Below, one piece after another: positions 28,394 through 35,793 of a stretch of DNA of 60,080 nucleotides (position 1 is the first letter of the stretch; every line of letters begins with the position of its first letter). The position numbers and the translations under genes are program-made. The DNA comes from a virus. The DNA lies in IMG/VR virus record IMGVR_UViG_3300047481_000152, positions 1 to 60,080 of that record. One strand, 5' to 3'. A model generated the notes under the pieces. That model was not told where the DNA came from. It searched no databases and worked only from the letters and a program-made list of their open reading frames with translations.

Positions 28394-30038
28394 AGATTTT
28401 GTAGATAATATCTTTATTCCATTTTTACAAAAGCATAAAGATTACATTTTTGATTTATATTTTACTTGCAGAATGCCTCCATTTGAGCAGGATGCTATGG
28501 GTGATATTTTCAACAATCCAAAAGATACCACTTTCAGTGCTTTATACATTTCAAATAAAACTGGAATACCACTATCTGCAACATTTAATAATATTTTTGT
28601 GAGACCAGATCAAGAAAATTTAGATCTATTCATAAAGAATTTTAGATATGTTTATGAGAGAGGTGTAAGAATTGCTACAATTCCACACACTTCATGGTTA
28701 CTTACTGGACAAATACAAAAAGAGTTTCCAAATCTCTTCATAAAGAATACAATTCTGAGAGAAGTTACTAGACCCAACGAAATTGTTTCTTTAGCAAAAG
28801 CAGGATTTCATTATATCAATCTTGATAGAGATTTAATGCGCGATAGAGATCAATTACTTGCTATTAAAGAAGCAAAAGATTATTGCTCTTCTATTGGCAA
28901 ACCAGTTAAATTGTCTTTATTAGCAAATGAAAATTGTTGGGGTGGATGTCCCATCATGCCAGAGCATTATCATTATAACAATACAAGAAAATTAAACAAT
29001 CCAGAATATTTTGGAGATGCTATAAGTAGAATTTCATGTTCCTCTTGGGATATATTGGATTCTTCATCCTCGTTAAAAGCAGCGATATTACCACCATGGA
29101 AAGAAGATTGGATTGAATTTTTTAATTTGGGAATTGATGTATTTAAAATGCATGGCAGAGAGACTGCTACCAGATTAAAAGAAAGTATGGACATCATTGA
29201 AAACTGGGCAAATAATAACGAATATTTGTTTCCAAATTTTGATGAATTTATTCATGATATACACATAGATGATAAACCTATTGATATTTGGAGAGAAAAA
29301 ATTAAAACATGTAAATTTGATTGTTGGAAATGCAACTATTGTGAATCTGTAATCAAATCACGAGTTAGAAAATATGAAAAAGATCACCATCCTTATGTTT
29401 ATCATGTTTTAAAATCTTTCGAAAAATCTGGTAGAAATGAATCTAGTTTTAATCCAGAAAAATATGACATTGAAGGATTAACTTCTGATCGAGTAAGACA
29501 TTTTTTAAATAATCTTTGTTCAATGGATGGAGCAAAATATTTGGAAATAGGATCTTATGCTGGAAGTACATTTTTTGCTGCTACCATGAATAACAATGTT
29601 CAAGCTTATGCAGTCGATAATTATGTTTGCAATGTTTCTCCTGCTAGATTGGATGTTAAATGGAATGGATATTCAAAACCCAAAAGAGACTTTTTAAAAA
29701 ATAGATCAAAATATGAAATAGGAAAATTAATTGATAAGCATGTAAATGCCATCAACCTAATGGATTTGGATAATACAAAAGTCAATATCATTTTTTATGA
29801 TGCTAGTCATGAATATAAAGATCAAAAAAAGGCATTATCTACTCTCCTTCCATTAGCAGAAGATACCTTTATTTTGGTTATTGATGACATTAATTTCAAA
29901 GATGTGTTAGAATCTGCAAAAGAATTTATATCCGATAATAATTTGACTTCATTATATGAAAAACAATTATTCACCACGGTCTTTGAAGATTCTAATAGTT
30001 GGTGGAATGGATTATTTGTAGCAGTTTTACGAAAATGA
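28335..30038 (+). CDS. U32-like TIM-barrel / class I methyltransferase fusion
   Basis: A 567-residue protein with AAAGGTGA (28322-28329) before the ATG. Residues about 40-345 resemble the U32 (collagenase-like/RlhA/UbiU) TIM-barrel: IPLSATFNN, HYINLDRDLMRD, LANENCWGGCPIMPEH, GIDVFKMHGR, then a Cys cluster CKFDCWKCNYC. Cysteines 201, 205, 235, 326, 330, 333 and 336 could hold a 4Fe-4S cluster. Residues about 398-567 are a Methyltransf_24-like SAM domain: KYLEIGSYAGSTFF (SAM loop), FYDASHEYKDQKKAL, FILVIDDIN. Known U32 enzymes hydroxylate rRNA, tRNA U34 or ubiquinone precursors. Here a hydroxylation-plus-methylation step is inferred, not shown. Confidence 0.6.
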   Translation: MEPNLHPQVFSLPINPKLPEDFVDNIFIPFLQKHKDYIFDLYFTCRMPPFEQDAMGDIFNNPKDTTFSALYISNKTGIPLSATFNNIFVRPDQENLDLFIKNFRYVYERGVRIATIPHTSWLLTGQIQKEFPNLFIKNTILREVTRPNEIVSLAKAGFHYINLDRDLMRDRDQLLAIKEAKDYCSSIGKPVKLSLLANENCWGGCPIMPEHYHYNNTRKLNNPEYFGDAISRISCSSWDILDSSSSLKAAILPPWKEDWIEFFNLGIDVFKMHGRETATRLKESMDIIENWANNNEYLFPNFDEFIHDIHIDDKPIDIWREKIKTCKFDCWKCNYCESVIKSRVRKYEKDHHPYVYHVLKSFEKSGRNESSFNPEKYDIEGLTSDRVRHFLNNLCSMDGAKYLEIGSYAGSTFFAATMNNNVQAYAVDNYVCNVSPARLDVKWNGYSKPKRDFLKNRSKYEIGKLIDKHVNAINLMDLDNTKVNIIFYDASHEYKDQKKALSTLLPLAEDTFILVIDDINFKDVLESAKEFISDNNLTSLYEKQLFTTVFEDSNSWWNGLFVAVLRK

Positions 30039-30685
30039 AATTATATGATTTATTTCCAAATCCAATATTTGGAATTGATTATCCAGAGCACGATAAATTA
30101 AAAAAAATTATTCTTCAAATTATGGAAGAGTGCAAAGATGATTTTGAATTTAATGGTCAATCATCTAATTTATCACACTTAAAAAATAAATTGAACGAAT
30201 CAATTTTGCATGAAGAGCAATTAAAAGAATTTAAAGACTGGGTTGAAGAAACATGCTCTGATTATGTTACAGATTGCTTGGGTTATAATCTCCAAGAAAA
30301 AATGATGGTTACAGATAGTTGGTTAAATAAATGCGACAAAGGAGGATCACAACATCCTCATTATCATTCAAACTCATATGTTTCTGGAACATATTATGTA
30401 AATTTTCAAGATGGTCATGCTCCTTTAATGTTTAACAAAAGATCTGCATTATTATTTCCAAATCATGCATCGATAGTTTTACCAGAGAATGATAATTTTA
30501 TAACCAAGTACAATACAGATTCTGCTGTATATCCAGAGGAAGGTGAGTTATACCTTTGGCAATCTCAAATGACGCATAGTGTTCCAGAAAATGGACTTGA
30601 TAATCGAATTAGTTTGTCTATGAATTTTATGCCAACTGTTGTAAGCAATACAAGATATGGATTTAGAGTAGAGTATTTATCATGA
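30035..30685 (+). CDS. 2-oxoglutarate/Fe(II)-dependent oxygenase, copy 1
   Basis: A 216-residue protein; ATG 30035 overlaps the upstream stop as ATGA, which fixes the start against an in-frame upstream ATG at 29999. It matches the TIGR02466/2OG-FeII_Oxy_5 type of putative oxygenase: WLNKCDKGGSQHPHYHSNSY (residues 96-115), SGTYYVNF, EGELYLWQSQMTHSVPEN, RISLSMNF. The likely iron ligands are in the H109-x-H111-x-N113 segment plus H181, and R191 would bind the 2-oxoglutarate carboxylate. Substrate unknown. It is translationally coupled to the fusion protein upstream and the Fe-S protein downstream. Confidence 0.8.
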   Translation: MKLYDLFPNPIFGIDYPEHDKLKKIILQIMEECKDDFEFNGQSSNLSHLKNKLNESILHEEQLKEFKDWVEETCSDYVTDCLGYNLQEKMMVTDSWLNKCDKGGSQHPHYHSNSYVSGTYYVNFQDGHAPLMFNKRSALLFPNHASIVLPENDNFITKYNTDSAVYPEEGELYLWQSQMTHSVPENGLDNRISLSMNFMPTVVSNTRYGFRVEYLS

Positions 30686-31467
30686 TAGATTTTAATGATA
30701 TATTGAAACTTTTTCCCCAGGATGTGTGGGATATTGGATTGTTGAAGGGCGTTGAGTATAAAAAAGTATTGAATTCTCCAGTAAAGGCAGCATGTCATTT
30801 TAAAGGTGAAATGCTGACCAACAGATTGCAGGCTCCATATCAGTCAAGTAATACTCTGGTATTTGCTAGAATGTCTGAACATGCTGCTGACTATTCTTTA
30901 TATGAAGAAGCAACAAATTACTTATCCGAATACATAAAAGAAAATAAATGTGTTCAGGTATATTTAAATTTTAAAGAGGCGGCTATACAATCTGGATTGG
31001 GAGTGAGAGCAAAAAATTCATTGATATATAATAAAAAATTTGGATTTCAATGTAAGATATGTGCCTTTACATTTTTAGAAGATCTGATTAATGCCCCAGA
31101 ACCACATATAAACAATGGACAGTTAGATCTTTGTGATGGATGTAATGATTGCATAAAAAATTGTCCAGCTAATGCAATCCATGAAGATTTTATTGATGGC
31201 AATGCATGTGACACTTTTGTTGGTGTTGGTAATAGTTCCGAACAGTTATCAATTAAATGGTTCTGGTATGAATTGGTAAAACCAGATATATCAAGAGAAG
31301 TTGTAGAATCTTGGAATACACTAGAAGATTTTCAAAATATTGTATGGACAAATGGATATGAAATGACACCAAATGGTTTGATGAAAGATGGTGAAGTAAT
31401 TCCAATGCCTCTTTGTAGAGTGTGTCAGCAACAACCAAAATGTAGTAAAGTTCCTATAATGTTATGA
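30682..31467 (+). CDS. QueG-like double iron-sulfur protein
   Basis: A 261-residue protein; ATGA overlaps on both sides. A ferredoxin motif C151-x2-C154-x2-C157-x3-C161-P (CDGCNDCIKNCPANAI) is followed by C176 and a second group C245-x2-C248-x5-C254, enough for two 4Fe-4S clusters. Upstream of it, AAIQSGLGVRAKNSLIYNKK resembles the AGLGxxGKNxLLI segment of epoxyqueuosine reductase QueG and reductive dehalogenases. It is shorter than bacterial QueG (about 370 residues), and the cobalamin-binding part is not convincingly present. A redox partner for the neighbouring oxygenases or U32-like protein, or a true reductase, are both possible. Confidence 0.6.
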   Translation: MIDFNDILKLFPQDVWDIGLLKGVEYKKVLNSPVKAACHFKGEMLTNRLQAPYQSSNTLVFARMSEHAADYSLYEEATNYLSEYIKENKCVQVYLNFKEAAIQSGLGVRAKNSLIYNKKFGFQCKICAFTFLEDLINAPEPHINNGQLDLCDGCNDCIKNCPANAIHEDFIDGNACDTFVGVGNSSEQLSIKWFWYELVKPDISREVVESWNTLEDFQNIVWTNGYEMTPNGLMKDGEVIPMPLCRVCQQQPKCSKVPIML

Positions 31468-32084
31468 TTTTAAATGTCGGACCATGGGAAATTAATCCAT
31501 GTTTTTCCATGCCAGTATCATCTAAAAACATAGATCCAAGCATTAGTTTTCTTCTTAAAACTATGTGCAAACGTGTTGAATGGATTGAAGATAATACATA
31601 TACTGGAGTAAATGGATTTTATTCTAAAGATAGAAATGTTTTAGATTGTGATCAAGAAATTAAAAATGGATTTGTTTCTATATGCAAGGATTATATTGTT
31701 AATGCTCTTTGTTATGATACAGAGATACAGATAACAACTTCTTGGTTTACAAAAACTATAAAGGGAGGACATTGTGTTGATCACACACACTGCAATTCTT
31801 GGTTTAGTGCAGTTGTCTATTTTGGTGAATATGATGAAAATTCTTCGCCACTAGTATTTTCCACAAATCCTCCACAAATAATGGTTGGATCAAAAAATTC
31901 AAATTTCTTAAACTCTTATAATTTGACAATAGAACCAATAAAGAATAAAATAATTATATTTCCTAGTAATCTGCGGCATAAAGTTATGCCGCACAAATCA
32001 GATATTCCAAGATATTCACTGTCTTTTAATATCATGCCACTAGGATTAGTTGGAGAAGGAGATTCTTCTTATCAATATAAATAA
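31464..32084 (+). CDS. 2-oxoglutarate/Fe(II)-dependent oxygenase, copy 2
   Basis: A 206-residue protein; the start overlaps the upstream stop (ATGA). It has the same core as the oxygenase at 30035: SWFTKTIKGGHCVDHTHCNS (residues 93-112), then KIIIFPSNLRHKVMPH and PRYSLSFNIMP. Likely ligands are H107-x-H109-x-N111 and H172, with R183 for 2-oxoglutarate. The overall sequence is divergent from copy 1 outside the motifs, so the pair is either an old duplication or two independent gains. It ends the redox cassette; its stop codon overlaps a late promoter. Confidence 0.75.
   Translation: MILNVGPWEINPCFSMPVSSKNIDPSISFLLKTMCKRVEWIEDNTYTGVNGFYSKDRNVLDCDQEIKNGFVSICKDYIVNALCYDTEIQITTSWFTKTIKGGHCVDHTHCNSWFSAVVYFGEYDENSSPLVFSTNPPQIMVGSKNSNFLNSYNLTIEPIKNKIIIFPSNLRHKVMPHKSDIPRYSLSFNIMPLGLVGEGDSSYQYK
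32076..32083 (+). promoter_or_regulatory. Late promoter TATAAATA
   Basis: An exact TATAAATA that overlaps the stop codon of the second oxygenase and lies 29 bases before the ATG at 32112. Confidence 0.7.
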
Positions 32085-32111
32085 CATTACACACTATCAT
32101 TTGTGATAACC

Positions 32112-32294
32112 ATGGATACCGCAACACTTAAAAAGAATTTTGAAGAGCAGCTTGCTACTGCAGACAAGCAGATTGCTGAACTAGAAACAAATCTTGTTAA
32201 AGCAAGAGAATACAAACTCAAGCTTGAAGGTGGTCTAGAAACACTAGGACTTCTGGAACAAGAAGAAGCACCTGCCGAAGAAGCAGCAGAATAA
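32112..32294 (+). CDS. Small acidic coiled-coil protein
   Basis: A 60-residue protein started at ATG 32112 (GTG 32103 is an unneeded extension). Heptads run from LKKNFEEQLATADKQIAELE to KAREYKLKLEGGLETL, then an acidic tail QEEAPAEEAAE. It is bracketed by a late promoter and a strong terminator, so it can be expressed alone. Its place immediately before the neck genes and its small acidic coiled-coil form suggest a virion or assembly accessory protein; no T4 counterpart is recognised. Confidence 0.7.
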   Translation: MDTATLKKNFEEQLATADKQIAELETNLVKAREYKLKLEGGLETLGLLEQEEAPAEEAAE

Positions 32295-32300
32295 TCCCAG

Positions 32301-32336
32301 ATCCCTTCTTACTAAATATGTAAGAAGGGATTTTTT
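32301..32336 (+). terminator. Strong terminator hairpin with embedded late promoter
   Basis: ATCCCTTCTTA (32301-32311) pairs perfectly with TAAGAAGGGAT (32321-32331) around a nine-base loop, followed by TTTTTT. It is a textbook intrinsic terminator for the small gene upstream. The loop carries a late promoter (32312-32318), and the 3' arm carries the only purine-rich ribosome-binding sequence before gene 13. Confidence 0.85.
32312..32318 (+). promoter_or_regulatory. Late promoter CTAAATA in terminator loop
   Basis: CTAAATA occupies the loop of the terminator and lies 26 bases before the ATG of gene 13, the same distance as at other late genes here. Transcription would begin near 32324, so the new RNA would not contain the 5' arm of the hairpin. 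Confidence 0.55.
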
Positions 32337-32343
32337 GTGTCTA

Positions 32344-33144
32344 ATGGCATCTCCAAATAGTAGAGCCTCTCTTATCACATATTGTAAAAGACAACTGGGC
32401 GAACCAGTTCTTCAAATCAATATTGATGACGAGCAGGTAAGCAACGTTATTGATGATACTATTCAGTTCTTCCAAGAGAACTGCTATAACGGTATGGAGC
32501 GTTGCTATCTACGCCATGAAATGAATGCTGCCGATAAAGCAAGATTAGAAGGAAAAGTTACAACCACGAATGGAACTACAAACTGGGAAGAAGCAACAAA
32601 TTATATTCCAATTCCAGATCATGTCGTGGGTGTTAGCAGAGTGTTTGGAGTGGTTGGAAACAGCATTCGCAGTAATCTATTTGGTATCGAATATCAGATC
32701 TTCCTCAATGATCTCTACGCTTTCGGATCACTTGATATTCTCAACTACTTTATGACAAAGCAGTATCTAGAAACTCTGGATATGGTTTTGAATAATGGAT
32801 CATTCCAGCAGTTCAGATACACGATGCGTCGTGATCGTCTGTATCTAGATATTGACAAGGACTTCCTACAAGAAGGTCAGTGGCTATTGATTGAGGCACA
32901 CCGTCTCGTCAATCCAAATGATGCCACTGAAATGTATAATGATATGTTTGTAAAGCGTTATGCTACTGCTCTCATGAAGAAGCAGTGGGGACAAAACCTT
33001 ATCAAGTATAACAATGTTCAACTGCCTGGCGGTATCTCACTGAATGGCAGACAGTTATATGAAGATGCGCTTGGTGAAATTGAAAAGATAGAAAGTGAAG
33101 TCCTCAGTAAGTATGCAGAACCACCTATGGATATGATCGGATAA
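32344..33144 (+). CDS. gp13: Neck protein gp13
   Basis: A 266-residue protein; ATG 32344 is chosen over an in-frame TTG at 32335 because the conserved product begins MASPNSRASLITYCKRQLGE. IDDEQVSNVIDDTIQFFQEN, LDIDKDFLQEGQWLLIE and FVKRYATALMKKQWGQNL are typical of gp13 of T4-like phages. gp13 with gp14 forms the neck that seals the packaged head and provides the tail joining surface. It is followed one base later by gene 14, the same order as T4. Confidence 0.9.
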   Translation: MASPNSRASLITYCKRQLGEPVLQINIDDEQVSNVIDDTIQFFQENCYNGMERCYLRHEMNAADKARLEGKVTTTNGTTNWEEATNYIPIPDHVVGVSRVFGVVGNSIRSNLFGIEYQIFLNDLYAFGSLDILNYFMTKQYLETLDMVLNNGSFQQFRYTMRRDRLYLDIDKDFLQEGQWLLIEAHRLVNPNDATEMYNDMFVKRYATALMKKQWGQNLIKYNNVQLPGGISLNGRQLYEDALGEIEKIESEVLSKYAEPPMDMIG

Positions 33145-33145
33145 G

Positions 33146-34276
33146 ATGCCTACCAGTCCTTATTTTCCTACCTACTACCAAGGTCATCCTGGGGAGCAAA
33201 ACCTCGCTCAGGATCTTGCTGACGAACAGATCAAACTGTTTGGAACAGATATCTATTATCTACCAAGAACCATTCTAAAAGATAATACATTAGATGATAT
33301 CATCTATTCAAAGTATCAAGAGCAATTCCAAATTGAAATGCTTCTACAGAACGTTGAAGGTTTTGGTGAGCAGTCAGAATTCATCAGTAAGTTTGGTGTC
33401 AAGATTACTGACGAAGTGAAGTTTATTGTTTCGTCTAGAAGATGGGATCAAGCAGAGGCACAGTATAATCCAACGCTTACTGTTCCTGGAAGACCAAACG
33501 ATGGAGATCTATTATACTTTCCTCTCACTACAGATATCTACGAAATCAAATTTGTAGAAAGAGAGACACCATTCTACCAGTTTGGTAAAATTCAATTCTT
33601 TATTCTAACTGCTGAAATCTATGATGTTGGCAACGACAATCTTGAAACTGGAGTTCCAGCAATTGATGAGATTGAACAACTCTTCTCTAGTGCGTTCAAG
33701 CTTGTCATGGATCCTGGTGGTATTGGCAACTTTACAGTTGGAGAAGAGATCGTTGGAGATGAGTTCCTAGCAAAAGCAACATCAGCAATTACTGGTGGTG
33801 CTATAAGTGGAACAACAATCAGCGATGGTGGGGCATTCTACAATCCAGCAATTCCTCCAACTGTTACATTCTCGGCACCTCCAACAGGTGGCACTCAAGC
33901 TACTGGAACTGCTACGGTATCTTCAAACGGTATCGTGACTGGTATTTTCATTACCAATCCTGGAAGTGGTTACACATCTGCCCCTACAGTAACGATTGAC
34001 TACTCACCAAAAGATAACAGAGCAGAAGTCAAGTCTTGGAACCAAGCAACTCGCACTCTAGAAGTTATCAACAGAACTGGCACATTCACAACTGCTGAGA
34101 CAATTACTGGTCTTACATCTGGCGCCAAGTGGAGCCCATTCACTTTTGACACTCTAAATAATACCAACAGCGCCTACGATCAAAATAGAGAGATTGAGGA
34201 TACCGCTGACGATATTGTGGATTGGACTGAAAGAAACCCATTTGGTGAGTTTGGAAATTATACAGGTAGCGTCTGA
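33146..34276 (+). CDS. gp14: Neck protein gp14 with inserted GGxGY module
   Basis: A 376-residue protein; T4 gp14 has 256. The N-terminal 190 residues (FPTYYQGHPGEQNLAQDLAD, DDIIYSKYQEQFQIEMLLQN) and the C-terminus (DDIVDWTERNPFGEFGNY) are gp14-like. It partners gp13 in the head-tail neck. Between residues about 212 and 288 sits a glycine-rich beta module (GGAFYNPAIPPTVTFSAPP, NPGSGYTSAPTVTI) of the kind found in the fibre genes of this phage. The module probably projects outward from the neck. The stop overlaps the start of gene 15. Confidence 0.88.
   Translation: MPTSPYFPTYYQGHPGEQNLAQDLADEQIKLFGTDIYYLPRTILKDNTLDDIIYSKYQEQFQIEMLLQNVEGFGEQSEFISKFGVKITDEVKFIVSSRRWDQAEAQYNPTLTVPGRPNDGDLLYFPLTTDIYEIKFVERETPFYQFGKIQFFILTAEIYDVGNDNLETGVPAIDEIEQLFSSAFKLVMDPGGIGNFTVGEEIVGDEFLAKATSAITGGAISGTTISDGGAFYNPAIPPTVTFSAPPTGGTQATGTATVSSNGIVTGIFITNPGSGYTSAPTVTIDYSPKDNRAEVKSWNQATRTLEVINRTGTFTTAETITGLTSGAKWSPFTFDTLNNTNSAYDQNREIEDTADDIVDWTERNPFGEFGNYTGSV
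33799..34010 (+). repeat. GGxGY module inserted in gp14
   Basis: This segment encodes one full module (GGAISGTTISDGG, PPTVTFSAPP, GSGYTSAPTVTI). It closely resembles segments of the giant fibre protein at 16190-16400 and 21340-21580, while the flanking gp14 sequence is ordinary. Confidence 0.65.
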
Positions 34277-35079
34277 TGTTAGGATCACATTTTTATAACG
34301 AAATTACTCGTAAGAATATTATTGCTTTCGGCACACTCTTCAACAATATCACGTTGAGAAAAAAAGATCCGAATACTGGTGCTGTATTGGAAGAGGAGAA
34401 GGTCCAATTAGCATACGGTCCCAAGCAAAAGTTTCTTGCTCGCCTAGAACAAAACCCAGATGTGGGTAGAAAGGTTGGCATTACTTTGCCACGTATTTAC
34501 TTTGAGATGACTGGAATTGATTACGATGCTACCCGTAAGACATCACCAATTCAAAAATACAAAACGATCATTGCTGATAATGGTAATGAAGTCAGAGTTC
34601 AGTATGTTCCTGTTCCTTATAATATGAGTTTTGAATTGGGGATCATATCAAAATCACAAGACGATGCTCTACAGATTATTGAGCAGATCCTACCATACTT
34701 TCAACCATCATTCTCAATCACTCTGAATATGATCCCAGAGATGGATGAGAAAAAAGACGTTGCGATTGTTCTCAACGATATCAACTACGAAGATGAATGG
34801 GAAGATGACTATATGCAGCGTAGATACGTTGTCTATACTCTAAGATTTACTGCTAAGACATACTTCTACGGTCCTTACAGTCAGTCTGATATCATCAAGA
34901 AAGCAATTGTTTATGAAACAGTTGGTGATGCTGCTGTCAATAGGAGAACGATCAAGAGAACATATACTCCCGTTGCTGTTCAAGATCAAGATGGTGATGG
35001 TGATGTAGATACTCAGGATACAGTCATCCTAACAGCAGATGATAATTTTGGTTTCAACGAAGGTATAGAATTCTATTGA
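34276..35079 (+). CDS. gp15: Tail sheath stabiliser gp15
   Basis: A 267-residue protein of T4 gp15 size (272). MLGSHFYNEITRKNIIAFGT, LARLEQNPDVGRKVGITLPR and FQPSFSITLNMIPEMDEKKD are conserved in gp15. It forms the hexameric ring that ends the sheath and tube and binds the neck. The start overlaps the gp14 stop (TGATG), indicating translational coupling. A short Asp-rich stretch (DQDGDGDVDTQD, about residues 235-246) resembles a calcium-binding loop and is extra to T4. Confidence 0.9.
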   Translation: MLGSHFYNEITRKNIIAFGTLFNNITLRKKDPNTGAVLEEEKVQLAYGPKQKFLARLEQNPDVGRKVGITLPRIYFEMTGIDYDATRKTSPIQKYKTIIADNGNEVRVQYVPVPYNMSFELGIISKSQDDALQIIEQILPYFQPSFSITLNMIPEMDEKKDVAIVLNDINYEDEWEDDYMQRRYVVYTLRFTAKTYFYGPYSQSDIIKKAIVYETVGDAAVNRRTIKRTYTPVAVQDQDGDGDVDTQDTVILTADDNFGFNEGIEFY

Positions 35080-35080
35080 T

Positions 35081-35482
35081 ATGAGCTTAGAGGAAAATAT
35101 GGAAGAACTACTGAATATTGAGGCGGAGGTTGTTGATGAACCAAAGCCCGTGAAAGTTTCTGGTGAGAAGGAAGACAAGATAGAAGACTACGAATATACC
35201 AGGGCAGAGTTATACACCCTCATCAGCAAGGGTCAGGAGGCGGTGCAAGGCGCCTTAGAGGTTGCCCAGGAGAGCGGACACCCTAGAGCATACGAAGTCG
35301 CTGTGAATGCCATGAAGCAGGTAGCAGACATGACTGACAAACTTGTAGATCTTCAGAAGAAGATGAAGGATCTAGATGCCGAGAATAAAAAAGTCACAAA
35401 CGTTACAAACAACGCCATGTTTGTTGGTAGCACAACTGAGCTTCAGAAGATGCTGAAGCAGATGGGAGGAGGCAAACGATAA
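35081..35482 (+). CDS. gp16: Terminase small subunit gp16
   Basis: A 133-residue acidic helical protein in the gp15-gp17 position. EYTRAELYTLISKGQEAVQG, VNAMKQVADMTDKLVDLQKK and VFVGSTTELQKMLK-like sequence (VGSTTELQKMLKQMG) match small terminases of T4-like phages. It would oligomerise and regulate DNA cutting and packaging by gp17. Unlike T4, gene 17 does not follow directly: about 3.7 kb of other genes lie between, as in other marine T4-like phages. Confidence 0.85.
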   Translation: MSLEENMEELLNIEAEVVDEPKPVKVSGEKEDKIEDYEYTRAELYTLISKGQEAVQGALEVAQESGHPRAYEVAVNAMKQVADMTDKLVDLQKKMKDLDAENKKVTNVTNNAMFVGSTTELQKMLKQMGGGKR

Positions 35483-35485
35483 ATA
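35479..35485 (+). promoter_or_regulatory. Late promoter ATAAATA
   Basis: GATAAATA overlaps the stop codon of gp16 and lies 25 bases before ATG 35510. Confidence 0.6.
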
Positions 35486-35509
35486 TTTTATTGTCTCTCA
35501 GTTCAACAA

Positions 35510-35614
35510 ATGGCAAAGTCAGCTAACAAAGGCAAGAAAGGATCTAACGGATCCAAGCAAAACCAAGGTAATGCCACTGCCAAGAAAGCAAAGAATGGGG
35601 GCAAGAAAAAATGA
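35510..35614 (+). CDS. Tiny lysine-rich basic protein
   Basis: A 34-residue protein (MAKSANKGKKGSNGSKQNQG, ending KKAKNGGKKK) with about one third lysine and no hydrophobic core. It follows a late promoter and its stop overlaps the next start as ATGA, so it is very likely translated. Such a disordered basic peptide could bind DNA, RNA or the acidic gp16 and terminase. No enzyme role is possible at this size. The family is not named to my knowledge. Confidence 0.6.
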   Translation: MAKSANKGKKGSNGSKQNQGNATAKKAKNGGKKK

Positions 35615-35793
35615 CTTTGATAGCATTTGCGATCATAGGAATAGTTGAGGTTGGACCCAACGTTTGCCAGATTGATTATATGAGATACGTGGATGTTGCG
35701 AGTGTAAAACTTCCTTGCGACATCGTGAAACTAAATACTATTGATATGAAGTCGGAAAATGCCAGTTCCAGCAACCAACTTAAATTACGTTAG
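35611..35793 (+). CDS. Small protein with hydrophobic N-terminus
   Basis: A 60-residue protein coupled to the basic peptide (ATGA). The first 13 residues (MTLIAFAIIGIVE) are hydrophobic, enough for a signal-like anchor. Two cysteines (GPNVCQIDYM and KLPCDIV) recall a conserved pattern in cyanophage small proteins. Its 3' end contains the late promoter and start of the following gene in another frame. Confidence 0.5.
   Translation: MTLIAFAIIGIVEVGPNVCQIDYMRYVDVASVKLPCDIVKLNTIDMKSENASSSNQLKLR
35731..35737 (+). promoter_or_regulatory. Late promoter CTAAATA inside preceding gene
   Basis: CTAAATA lies within the 3' part of the 60-residue gene and 22 bases before ATG 35759, the usual spacing. Confidence 0.55.

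Noticed and set aside
29999-30034. Upstream start for the first oxygenase
   Set aside because: It would add 12 residues lying inside the preceding gene; the ATGA overlap at 30035 matches the other cassette junctions and the product then starts like its family.
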